Of a DNA stretch of 64,000 nt, positions 1-9,151 are shown piece by piece. A program made the translations under genes and the position numbers. The notes beneath the pieces were generated by a model that had not been told where the DNA came from, did not search any database, and saw only the letters and a program-made list of their open reading frames with translations. The stretch spans positions 7,165,947 through 7,229,946 of the forward strand of contig CM025849.1 in NCBI GenBank assembly GCA_003952965.2, read 5' to 3'. Every line of letters starts with the position of its first letter. The stretch's first letter is position 1. The stretch comes from Morella rubra (taxonomy: Eukaryota; Streptophyta; Magnoliopsida; Fagales; Myricaceae).

Positions 1-490
1 CAATTCAATCTCTTACATGCACCCTAGTTCACATTTTATGTTGCACATCCAACATATTAGGTAAACCCCTCCATGAATCCTTTGCTTTTTTTTAATGAGC
101 CATTCATATCCCCTTTTTCAATTGCAAATATGGTTGGCTCCATGTGATTTCGTCTGCTGGTTGACGTAAATAAGCAATATTTCAGCTTGGCATATAACAA
201 ACGAATTAATTATCAAACTTTAGAGAGGAGAATAGGCAAGGGGGGCGAGATGAGTTTTCAGTGGGCCAAAGGGGACGGGCCTGATAAAAAAATAATAAAA
301 TAAACTAATATAGGTGTAAAAAAAAATTTGGGAGAGAGAGGGGGGGGGGGAGCCAACTGGGACAGTGGCCCCTATTCGCCCCCTTGCTTCCGCTTGTGCT
401 CCACTAACATCAACAATCTTCACAATCACGACGCCTTTACAGCAAATGAAGATCTCTTGCTTTTCTCTCTCTAGCCTATGCGTTGCTTTC

Positions 491-518
491 TATCTCTCTC
501 TCTCTCTCTCTCTCTCTT
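491..518. repeat. (CT)n microsatellite
   Basis: An almost uninterrupted CT dinucleotide run. Confidence 0.9.
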
Positions 519-795
519 CCCTTTATGATTTGGTTGCTTTGATTCGTTGTTGGGTTGATTTTGTTTTGGGATTTGCAGATTTGGATACTTGATTTTGAAT
601 GCGATTTGAAAGTTGTTGGGTTGATCTAATTTTGTTTTTATTTTTATCTTATGATTTTGGTAGATTTGGTTAGCGGTTACCGCCACCGTCAAAACCGTCA
701 CCATTAGGTATCGGTTTCAACATCTAACGGTGCCAGTTGCAATGTCCATTTTTAGACAATCGCCCATAGCAGTGGTGGTGGAGGTGGAGGGCATA

Positions 796-828
796 ACCAC
801 CACCACCACCGCCACCGCCACCGCCACA
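796..828. repeat. (CAC/CGC)n trinucleotide microsatellite
   Basis: A run of ACC and GCC triplets that follows a purine-rich GGTGGTGG stretch. The two could pair as a short hairpin. Confidence 0.8.
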
Positions 829-837
829 GCTAATGCA

Positions 838-1216
838 TAGCACTAACCCCAATATAGGCAACCACATAAAAAACTAACATAAGTTTTGACTTTATCAAGT
901 CAAGAGGTTTTCTTGAATTAGCTTTAGGATGTACATATACACTGGGGATAAAGAAGATAGGGGCTTTGGCATCTCCTAGAGGTCATGGATCCTTTTCTTT
1001 CCTCTCTCATCCATCATGACCTTTTCATTTCTTTTCTTTTCTTTTTTTGGGTTAATTTCCACACTCTCCTATCATGTTCACTTACCAAAAGGAAATAAGA
1101 GACAACAGTGTAAGATGGATCACCTATTACCTCAACGGGTAGCAAAATCTTACTGTTTTGGATTCAATACATGTATCCTCTGTTCCTCAAACAGTAAGAA
1201 GTGCAGATTGGTGCTT
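838..1216 (+). repeat. QOR downstream module, copy 0 (partial)
   Basis: This non-coding block also follows the QOR 3' ends at 2536, 16623 and 23096. Landmarks seen in order are a GTCAAGAGGTTTTC motif, a GGGATAAAGAAGA motif, CTCCTAGAGGTCAT, a pyrimidine-rich TTTCTTT stretch, CAAAATCTTACTG and CATGTATCCTCTGTTCCT. It shows that a QOR unit once lay to the left. Here it ends abruptly at about 1216 and is joined to an inverted piece of QOR 3'UTR. Confidence 0.75.
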
Positions 1217-1286
1217 ATTCAACTTAACAAGTTTAAATTCAAATGACCCTTGCGCAAAGCTCTTTGTTTCAGCTACTCCAGGCGTA
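1217..1286 (-). repeat. Inverted copy of the QOR 3'UTR
   Basis: Read on the - strand, this 70-bp stretch matches the bases just after the QOR stop codon, for example 16630-16700 and, within this unit, 2543-2610. Only a few bases differ. It lies in inverted orientation to the copy at 2543-2610, with the satellite array between them. Confidence 0.85.
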
Positions 1287-2463
1287 AAACATTTTAAAGT
1301 TATCGAATTTATTTTCCTTCAGTGCGTAAAGCGTTTTCCAGTATCGAATTAATCAAATTCATTTTCCCTCAGTGCGTAAAACATTTTCTAGTATCGAATT
1401 CATTTTCCCTCAAACATAAAACGTTCTCCAATAATCGAATTCATTTTTCCTCAATGCGTAAAATATTTTCTAGTAATGGAATCCATTTTCCTTCAGACGT
1501 AAAACATTTTCCAGTAATATAATTCATTTTCCCCACAGTGCGTAAAATTTTTTCCAGTATCAAATTCATTTTTCCTCAGACGTAAAATGTTTTCTAGTAA
1601 TGAAATTCATTTACCTTCAGACGTAAAACGTTTTCCATAAATTGAATTCATTTTCCCTTAGTGCGTAAAACCTTTTCTAGTAATTGAATTCATTTCCCCT
1701 CAAACGTAAAATGTTTTCCAGTAATCAAATTCATTTTCCCTCAGTGCATAAAACGTTTTCTAGTAATCGAATTTATTTTCCCTTAGACGTAAAATTTTTT
1801 CCAGTAATCAAATTCATTTTCCTTCGGTGCGTAAAATGATTTCCAGTATCGAATTCATTTTCCGTTAGTGCATAAAACGTTTTCCAGTATTGAATTTAGT
1901 TTCCCTCAGACGTAAAACATTTTCTAGTTATCGAATTATTTTTCCCTCAAATGTTAAACGTTTTCGAGTAATCGAATTAATTGTTCCTCAAAAGTAAAAT
2001 GTTTTCTATTAATCAAATTTATTTTTCCTCAGACGTAAAACGTTTTTCAATAATCGAATTCATTTTCTCTCAGTGTTTAAAATGTTTTCCAATTATCGAA
2101 TTCATTTTCCCTTATACGTAAAACATTTTTCAGTTATCGAATTCATTTTTCCTCGTACGGAAAATATTTTCCAGTTATTGAATTCATTTTCCCTCATACG
2201 TAAAACGTTTTTTAGTAATTGAATTCATTTTTCCTAAGTGCGTAAAACATTTTCCAGTATCGAATTCAATTTCCCTCGGTAAGTAAAACATTTTTCAGTT
2301 ATCGAATTCATTTTCACTTAAAGCATAAAACGTTTTTGAGTTATCGAATTCATTTTCCCTTGCGTAAAATGTTTTTCAGTTATCAAATTCATTTTTCCTC
2401 TTGCATAAAACGTTTTCCAATTATTGAATTAAATTCCCTAAATGCATAAAACGTTTTTCTGTT
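1287..2463. repeat. ~41-bp satellite array, about 28 units
   Basis: Diverged tandem units of about 40-42 bp. Each has a core like GTAAAACGTTTTCCAG (AAAACGTTTT is a perfect palindrome), then ATCGAATTCATTTTCCCTC. Many units carry an EcoRI site. Two variants partly alternate: TGCGTAAAA with AGTATCGAA, and GACGTAAAA with AGTAATCGAA. The array ends by running directly into QOR exon 4 sequence at 2464. Related shorter arrays are at 19181-19545 and 22757-23024. It is not coding; open frames through it are periodic artefacts. Confidence 0.9.
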
Positions 2464-2535
2464 ATCAAGGCTGAAGATGCTTGGGCAAAGAATATCCATG
2501 AAAAAACAGCTGGGAAGATCATCGTGGAGCCTTAG
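2464..2535 (+). pseudogene. psi-QOR0: 3' end of a quinone-oxidoreductase exon 4
   Basis: Only the last 23 or so codons of a QOR gene remain (IKAEDAWAKN then GKIIVEP and a TAG at 2533-2535), followed by normal QOR 3'UTR. Everything upstream is replaced by the ~41-bp satellite. The break falls at the same codon (the Ile-Lys of IKAEDAW) as in psi-QOR3 at 23025, which suggests that one joined unit was later duplicated. It cannot be functional. Confidence 0.85.
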
Positions 2536-3434
2536 GTGCTGGACGCCTGGAGTAGCTGAAACGAAGAGCTTGTGCAAGAGCCTTTTGAATTTAAACTTGT
2601 TAAGTTGAATAAGCTATGCGAAGATATGTACGATATTAAAAAATGCTATATTTTTTTTCATGGCTATCCGTACCTCTGTTCTGTCCTGTTAACGTTTTGA
2701 TTAAAGTTGACCATTAACAATGTGAACAAGATCAGGTATGCAGAAAACATAATAAACAAGCCTTATCAAAAAAGCTTCTTGCGTCTTCAGTGGTGAGAAT
2801 TTTCAATAGAATTTGTTTCCTACGCATAGAAAACAACATAAGATGTCTTAAAACACTAACGCATCTAAAATTGTTGTCATGACAACAATCTCTCCATTAG
2901 AGCAAGAAAATAAAGGGCAAGAAGACATAGCAATTTAATTTTGTAATTCAACTGTAGATATTAGAGCTCAGAGGAATAACAAGTCTTGACCCAATAATTC
3001 ACATAAGAAATAGATTAACGCCTCTCCAATCCAATGATATCAGTGTTCGTTGATCTTGAGCCTTCTCAACGTTAAAAGTTAGCACAAAAGGTGAGATTTT
3101 TCTTACATTTATAAACTGACCATCTCCCTTCCCACCACTGAGACTAACCCCAACATAAGCTACCGGATGAAAAACTAACACAAATTTTGACTTTATCTAA
3201 GTCAAGAGGTTTTCCTAAATTAGCTTGAGGATGTCCACATGGGATAAAGAAGACAGAGGGGCTTCAGCATCTCCTAGAGGTCATCGGATCCTTTTCTTTC
3301 CTCTCTCATCCATCATGTCATTTTCATTTCTTTTTTTTTTTGGGTTAATTTCCATACTTCCTTATCGTGTTCACTTAACGACAAGAAATAAGAGACAACA
3401 GTGTCAGATGGCTCACCTATTAATTACCTTAGTG
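2536..3434 (+). repeat. QOR 3'UTR and downstream module, copy 1
   Basis: 3'UTR and downstream sequence shared with the regions after QOR2 and psi-QOR3. Landmarks include TTAACGTTTTGATTAAAG near 2690, GCAGAAAACATAATAAACAAG near 2740, GTCAAGAGGTTTTCC near 3200 and GACAAGAAATAAGAGACAAC near 3380. A gypsy element inserted at 3435 splits the module; its end resumes at 6018. Confidence 0.8.
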
Positions 3435-3775
3435 TGTCATGTGCCTGTTCGTAGGGAGAAGTCTAGTTGCGAAGAGAATGCGAGAATTCTAGGATGTTTG
3501 GTAATGTTTGGTCGTGTAGTGTAATGTGCTAGCCTTTGTTTGGGCTTGGGCCATGTGGGCCATCTATCTTACTTGCATTTTAGTTTTCTTTTGCTGTAGT
3601 TATCAGGTCCATTATCTAGGCCCATTCACCTGTTCTGTATTTTAGCTTTGCTTTTGGTAATGAGAGGTTATCGAGAAAGTATTTAGCCAAAACGATTAGG
3701 AGAGTGACGATCTCGAATTCGTCTTGTTCCAGCAAATACATTTTCATTTTCCAAATTCAATCCGTTCAATATTTC
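3435..3775 (+). repeat. 5' LTR of the gypsy element (3' end deleted)
   Basis: It aligns with 5649-6012 from TGTCATGTG to CAATATTT. It then jumps directly into pol sequence, so the end of the LTR and the primer-binding site are lost. Confidence 0.88.
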
Positions 3776-3784
3776 CTCTATTTT

Positions 3785-5636
3785 TGGTGTTACCAGATTT
3801 CACAAAAACTTTCACTATAGAGTGTGATGCATGTGAAGTGGGGGTAGGAGCAGTCCTAATGTAGCAAGAGAGACCACTTTTATACTTCAGCCAAGTCTTA
3901 AAGGGCTAGCTACCAGACCTTTCCACTTATGAAAAGGAGCTGTATACTCTAGTTTGTGCGGGGCAAAAGTGGAGGCTCTATTTGGTGGGCCATGGTCAAA
4001 ACTGGCCAACAAAGTCTCAAGTTCCTTTTAGAGCAAAATGTGGGAACCCCAGCTCAACAAAAATGGCTCACTAAACTCCTTGGGTATGACTTTTCTATTG
4101 ATTATAAGAAAGGTAGGGAGAACCGGGTGGCAGATGCCCTATTTAGGAGAGATGAGTTGCCTGAAAATCAAGAAGGAAGACAAGCTGCAATCACTTTTCC
4201 CCAACCACTTTGGTTGGAAGAACTGAAACAAAGTTATCTTAGTGACACCGTGGCCCAAGAGTTACTTTCCAAAATTCAGCAAGGTCACTTGCAGGGCAAA
4301 CAAATAGTGCTTCGTAATGGAATTTTGGTGAGGAAGGGTAGAATATATGTGGGTGGGACCTAAAACTGAAATTTTTGACCTTGGTCCACAGTAGTCCTAC
4401 AGCTAGTCATTTTGGGTATCACAAGACTTTTCATAGAGCTAGGGCTGATTTTTACTAGTCGGGGATGAAAGCTGACGTCAGAACCTTTGTGAGGGAATGT
4501 GATACTTCTGAGAGGAACAAATCTGAGAATCTACACCCTGCAGGACTTCTACAACCCCTCCCTATCTCAAATAGAGCGTGCTTAGATATTTCTATGGATT
4601 TTATAGAAGGTTTGCCCCTCTCCAATGGTCTTAATGTTATTTTGGTCGTGGTGGACAGATTAACTAAACACTTTCATTTCATAGCCTTATCTCATTCATA
4701 CACTGCCCTTACTGTTGCCCAACTTTTCATTACCCACGTCCCTAAACTACATGGGTTGCCTTGTTCAATAGTCTTAGACCGTGACCCTATTTTCCTCAGT
4801 AACTTTTGGACTGGGCTCTTTACCATTCAAGGCATCACTTTAGCTCATTCCTTTGCATACCACCCCCAAAGTGATGGCCAGACAGAAATAGTCAACAAGT
4901 GTGTGGGCCAATACCTACGCTGCTATTGTGGAGAGAAACCAAAGTCCTGGTCTCTATGGCTTTCCATGGCCAAATAGTGGTATAACTCTAGCTATTACTC
5001 ATTTACCAAAATGACTCCCTTTGAAACCCTATATAGCTACCCCCTCCCAACCTCATCCATTACATACCTAACACAACACAAAATGCAGCAATAGCATCAC
5101 AACTTAGATCTAGAGATCAGATATTAGAGACTCTCAAACACAACCTACCGGCAGCTTAAGAACGCAGCAAATCACAGTATGACAAACATCACACAGAGAG
5201 AAAATTTGATTTGGGAGATTGGGTATACTTGCGTTTACAGCCTTATCGTTAGAAGTCGTTGGCTTTGCGAAAAAGCTTCAAGCTTTCCCCTTGTTTCTAT
5301 GGCCCCTTCCAGATCCTTCAAAAAATTGGTGAAGTGGCTTACAAGATTGCACAGTCGTCTGATGCCCGCTTATATCCCGTCTTCCATGTTTCTTGCCTAA
5401 AGCGCAAGCTGGGAGCCCATACCTTGCCTTTGCTGATGTTGCCTCTCATCGATGAAGAAGGAGCAGTTCAGGCCGAACCAGAGAAGGTCCTGGATCGTTG
5501 ATTTCACAAGCAGGGAAATCAGGCCTTGACAGAGGTTTTGGTGAAATGGCGTGGGGCAAGTGACGAAGATTCGACCTGGGTACCCTACTGGAAGCTCCGG
5601 GAAGAATTTTCCCATCTCGTGGGCAAGGTTCTTTGA
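3785..5636 (+). pseudogene. gypsy pol remnant: RNase H, integrase, chromodomain
   Basis: Read across frames, the RNase H start PDFTKTFTIECDACEVGVGA is visible from about 3788. A spacer with KGRENRVADALFRR follows near 4105-4150. The integrase core is open from 4465 to 4977 and keeps the DDE positions: Asp in MDFIEGLP, Asp in VLDRDPIF and Glu in SDGQTEIVNK. After a stop, 5259-5501 reads as the C-terminal integrase region (YGPFQILQKIGEVAYKI, VFHVSCLKRK). About 5520-5636 then gives a chromodomain (VLVKWRGASDEDSTWVP) ending in TGA at 5634. Several stops and frameshifts make it non-functional. The chromodomain and order place it in the chromovirus branch; Reina-like is my guess. Confidence 0.88.
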
Positions 5637-5648
5637 AGGAGATGGTGA

Positions 5649-6012
5649 TGTCATGTGCCTGTTTGTAGGGAGAAGTCTAGTTGCGAAGAGAATGCGAGAA
5701 TTCTAGGATGTTCGGTGATGTTTGGTCGTGTAGTGTAATGTGTTAGCCTTTGTTTGGGCTTGGGTCATGTGGGCCATCTATCTTACTTGCATTTTAGTTT
5801 TCTTTTGTTGTAGTTATCAGGTCCATTATCTGGGCCCATTCACCTGTTCGATATTTTAGCTTTGCTTTTGGTAATGAGAAGTTATCGAGAAAATATTCAG
5901 CCAAAACGATTAGGAGAGTGACGATCTCAAATTCGTCTTGTTCCAGCAAATACATTTCCATTTCCCAAATTCAATCCATTCAATATTTACATTTACATCC
6001 AGCCACTTTACA
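5649..6012 (+). repeat. 3' LTR of the gypsy element (complete)
   Basis: A 364-bp LTR from TGTCATG to TTTACA, followed by CAGTG and the continuation of the QOR downstream module. Confidence 0.88.
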
Positions 6013-6017
6013 CAGTG

Positions 6018-6110
6018 GGAAGCAAAATCTTACTGTTTTGGATTCGATACATGTATCCTCTGTTCCTCTAACAGTAAGAAATGCATATTGGTGCTCTGAT
6101 AAAATATGAT
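6018..6110 (+). repeat. End of QOR downstream module, copy 1
   Basis: It continues the module cut at 3434 (AGCAAAATCTTACTG, CATGTATCCTCTGTTCCT, AACAGTAAGAAATGC), confirming that the gypsy element landed inside it. Confidence 0.8.
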
Positions 6111-6194
6111 GCACTTCTCATATGAAATATGAAATCATTGGCTTAGAAAATAATAATTAAAAAAAAAGAACAGCAAGAGACAGTAGAACACAGC

Positions 6195-6455
6195 ACTGAG
6201 GTGACTTTCCTGTGTATCCAAAATAATTGGCAAAGTAATACTATATATTACAAGAGCAATGATACCATTAGGTATTTTTATTATTTTTTAGGAATGGCTC
6301 TATATAAAGTATGGCCTAAATTGGCAAATTTAATTGACCTTGTCAATTTTTATCTTCAAGGATCTTTAGCCCGGTTATATATAGAGAAACAACTCTGACC
6401 CGATCCATAATTTACACACAGAGAGAAAAAAAAAAAAAAAAAAAAAAAAAGGTCC
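6195..6455 (+). repeat. Upstream module M2, copy 1
   Basis: Non-coding block with GTGACTTTCCTG, ATGATACCATTAGGTA, GGCTCTATATAAAGTATGGCC, CCTAAATTGGCAAATTT and TCAAGGATCTTTA. Nearly the same block recurs at 19546, 24180 and 31465. It contains a TATATAAA motif, but it lies far from QOR start codons and I see no proof that it is a promoter. It ends in a 25-bp poly(A) run (6426-6450). Confidence 0.75.
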
Positions 6456-6539
6456 ATCCCTTGACAGAGAAGATAAAAAAAAATTGCACCAACCTTGAAC
6501 CCCTTCGAATATGATATGAGTTGGAAAAATGAGCTTCTT

Positions 6540-7130
6540 TCTAATATAATCGAAACAAATTTGGGTGCTGGAAAATTCAGGGGAGTTCTCTGTTAAATCT
6601 ATGTATAGGGAGGTGGTTAAAAGAAGATTTCATCCTCATAACCCCCTTGAGGCTACGCATAGGAATGTTCAATGGAGATTGAAAATTACATGAAAGGCTG
6701 AAAATCATCTTGTGGAGACTTGCAAGGGATTTGTTTCCTACCAAAGTCAAGCTGGAGGCAAATATAGAGGAGGATGCCGTGCTACCCTTGTTGTAAGGAC
6801 CCAATGGCAATGAGAGTGCTAGTCACATATGAGCTTTGAATTCAAAGAACTTTGCTTTTAAATTTCTTGAATCATTATAAGTCTCAGTTTTATTTAGTAA
6901 GGAACTAATCCCATGGCAGCCACTTCAAAAATTAATTTTGATGTGGTTATTATACCATCCACTTCGTTTGCTGCAGTTATCTCATGTATAGATAATGAGT
7001 TATACTCTCTTTGCATGTTCAAGGAGGAGCTAAAAAAAAGGAGCTGGCCCAACAAAGTCTCTTAGAAAATTTCAAATTATATCAAAATTTCAATTTTGAA
7101 ATATTTCCCTCCTTGTATTGAATGAACTGT
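6540..7130 (+). mobile_element. LINE remnant: zinc-binding RT region plus RNase H start
   Basis: Broken + strand frames read GEFSVKSMYREVVKRRFHP near 6578-6634. They continue KIILWRLARDLFPTKVKLEAN near 6704-6765, typical of the zf-RVT domain at the end of plant L1 ORF2. At about 6920-6990 follows KINFDVVI, the start of the RVT_3-type RNase H. It is a short degraded fragment with shifts and stops. The same fragment is at 19736-20191 (continuing 20890-21060) and, in part, at 24520-24720. It therefore travels with the QOR duplication unit. Confidence 0.75.
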
Positions 7131-7794
7131 TCCTTAATCAGTCTATGCAATTCTATGCGAAAAAGGCTTCTCACATTCTTAGTATCAGTGTAATTAACGT
7201 GTAATTAACGTATAGCTGAAAAACGTGTAAGCTCACAAGCAAACACAGATATGCACGGAAGTGTCTATTCTGAATGAGCGTGGGTGGAAATATTTTGTAG
7301 TTTATTGGTTACTTGTTTCGAGGTTCATCTTACGATTACCTGCTTTGATTGACTTTTGAAACCGGACCGGTTTTGTGAATCTGCACACGATATCGAAAAA
7401 TTATCGGAAAGGAAAAAGAGAGAAATATTGAGTTAAGTTTCTGAGTTTAATAAGTGCCTATCGGATCATTAAAGCGTGTTAACTTAGATGTTGATCAGTG
7501 AGAAATGTTGGTGAAGTAGAAGCAATATTCATTAATTGGAGCCTAAACAGTCAACAATATTATTAGACGATCGAGACTGATATCCACCATCTATCCATTC
7601 AATTATTTGCTTAGAAACATGAAAAACCAGAAGAAAATAATCATTAATTTGAAGTGGGGTACTGGTTTGTCGTTGTCTATCCGGGAATCTTTTAGAAGCA
7701 ATAAAATCTATGGTACAAGATTAATTAGGACATGTGGAGGCAGCTGCTCCCTTCGTATACTATGGCAATTTAATATTTCTTTGAATTGTTGCAG
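7131..7794 (+). other. Upstream flank of psi-QOR1 lacking exon 1
   Basis: No QOR exon 1 (no MAG-V/L-MHAVQY coding) is visible before exon 2 at 7795, and no TATA box at the expected place. The stretch is ordinary AT-rich DNA. The first exon and promoter of psi-QOR1 are either lost or too diverged to see. Confidence 0.6.
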
Positions 7795-8924
7795 TACGTT
7801 GAAGTCGCAGTTCCCACTCCAAAGAAAGATGAGATTTTGATAAAAGTGGAAGCAGCGAGTCTAAGCCCAATTGATTGGAAAATTCAGCAGGGCCATCTTA
7901 AGCCTATGTTTTCTCGCGAATTAGCTCAGATACCTGGTAATTTAATCTTAATTTGGTTAATATTCTTGACTTCAACGATGAGTGTCCTCATACGTTACTG
8001 AGGTGTTGGACTCTTAACACTTTTATCTGTTTGGGCTGAAATGTTCCCTCTGGGAACGGGTACTGATATGGCAGGAGAAGTCGTTGAGGTTGGATCAGGA
8101 GTCAAGAATTTCAAAGCTGGTGTCAAGTCGTAGCCATGTCCAATTTTGGTGTAAGAAGTCGTTCTCCCTAGCAAAAGAAATAAACAAAAGCACTCATTAA
8201 TCTTGTTCCTTAATTTGATATTGAATGGAATTGATACATATATATATATATTCACCTAAGATTCGGGAAGCAAGGCGGGAAGCCATGTGAAGCGGTCAAA
8301 GAAAAGAAGAAGATTACTTTATTCGTCTAATCTCAAATATACGAGCAAAAGAAAATGTACTTGTTTGTCTGTAATGGTTTAATTTGGTCAAAACCATATG
8401 GAAACAACGGCATTGATGAGGAATTATTCGTTTAAGAACTTTAGTGATAGTTAGGAAACTCCATTAATACAAGTATATCCATCTTTAACATGTTTTGTAT
8501 TGACAGAACGGAGGCGGACTGGCGGAGTTTCTTGTGGCTAAGGCGAACTTGACAGTTGCTAGGCCAGAAGAGGTTTCAGCAGCTGAAGCTGCGGGCTTAC
8601 CGGGCCCTGACAGACTCTGCTGGGGTCAAGCTTGACGGAAGCGGAAAGCCTGTAAACATCTTGATCACCGGCGCCTCAAGTGGTGCGGGTCACTACGCAA
8701 TTCAGCTGGCAAAGCTAGGCCACGTACGTTACGGCTATTTGTGCATCCGAGCATATTGATGTTGTCAAGAGCTTAGGTGCTGATGAGGTTGTGGACTGCG
8801 CGACCCCAGATGGGGTGGCTCTCAATAGCCCGTCTGGAAAGAAATACGACGTCGTGATCCACTGTGGAGCAGCCACTTCTTGGTCAACTTTTGAGCCAAA
8901 TCTGGCTTCCAACGGGATGATATT

Positions 8925-9151
8925 TATTAAGTTTGGATAATTTGCGTAATTGTCATTAAGTTGAATAAAGCAAACTGTATAACTTATACAGAGCTAAGTC
9001 GCTCGTACACTCTGTTACAACAGAAAAGTAAAAAATAACAAATTATTCTACTTTTACAGCTGTACAACTAACATGTAGACTAACAAACTCGAGCCTGTGT
9101 TATTGCAGCAACATCTGCAACTTCCTTCAGCTCATTCATCTGTTCTTCATA
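8925..9151 (-). repeat. 3' LTR of the copia element
   Basis: 227 bp. It aligns over its full length with 11480-11706 and is bordered on the outside by target duplication ATATT. Confidence 0.9.

Larger units (their letters stand above)
1..837. other. Left flank without a recognisable gene
   Basis: I see no gene here. The stretch holds low-complexity DNA: a G run near 341-350, a CT microsatellite near 491-518, and a CAC/CGC trinucleotide run near 796-828. Short open frames over these repeats read as Ser/Leu or Arg/Glu runs and are not credible proteins. The downstream module of the QOR cluster begins at about 838. Confidence 0.6.
3435..6012 (+). mobile_element. Ty3/gypsy chromodomain retrotransposon, internally deleted
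   Basis: Two direct LTRs (3435 to about 3775, and 5649-6012) start with TGTCATGTG. The intact LTR ends TTTACA. The flanks TAGTG (3430-3434) and CAGTG (6013-6017) look like a 5-bp target duplication with one change. Continuous QOR-module sequence resumes on both sides, giving an inferred empty site. Between the LTRs only the 3' part of pol remains: RNase H, integrase and chromodomain. The primer site, gag, protease and most of the reverse transcriptase are missing, and the left LTR lacks its last ~20 bp. By eye the LTRs differ at about 16 of 340 positions. A purine-rich tract (about 5636-5648) precedes the right LTR. Confidence 0.9.

Noticed and set aside
1287-2463. A CRISPR array
   Set aside because: Units are contiguous and diverged, without unique spacers, and the sequence is a plant nuclear genome.
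1016-2577. Open frames through the satellite with repeated FPQCVKHF-like words
   Set aside because: They are translations of the 41-bp tandem unit and change frame with each unit length change.
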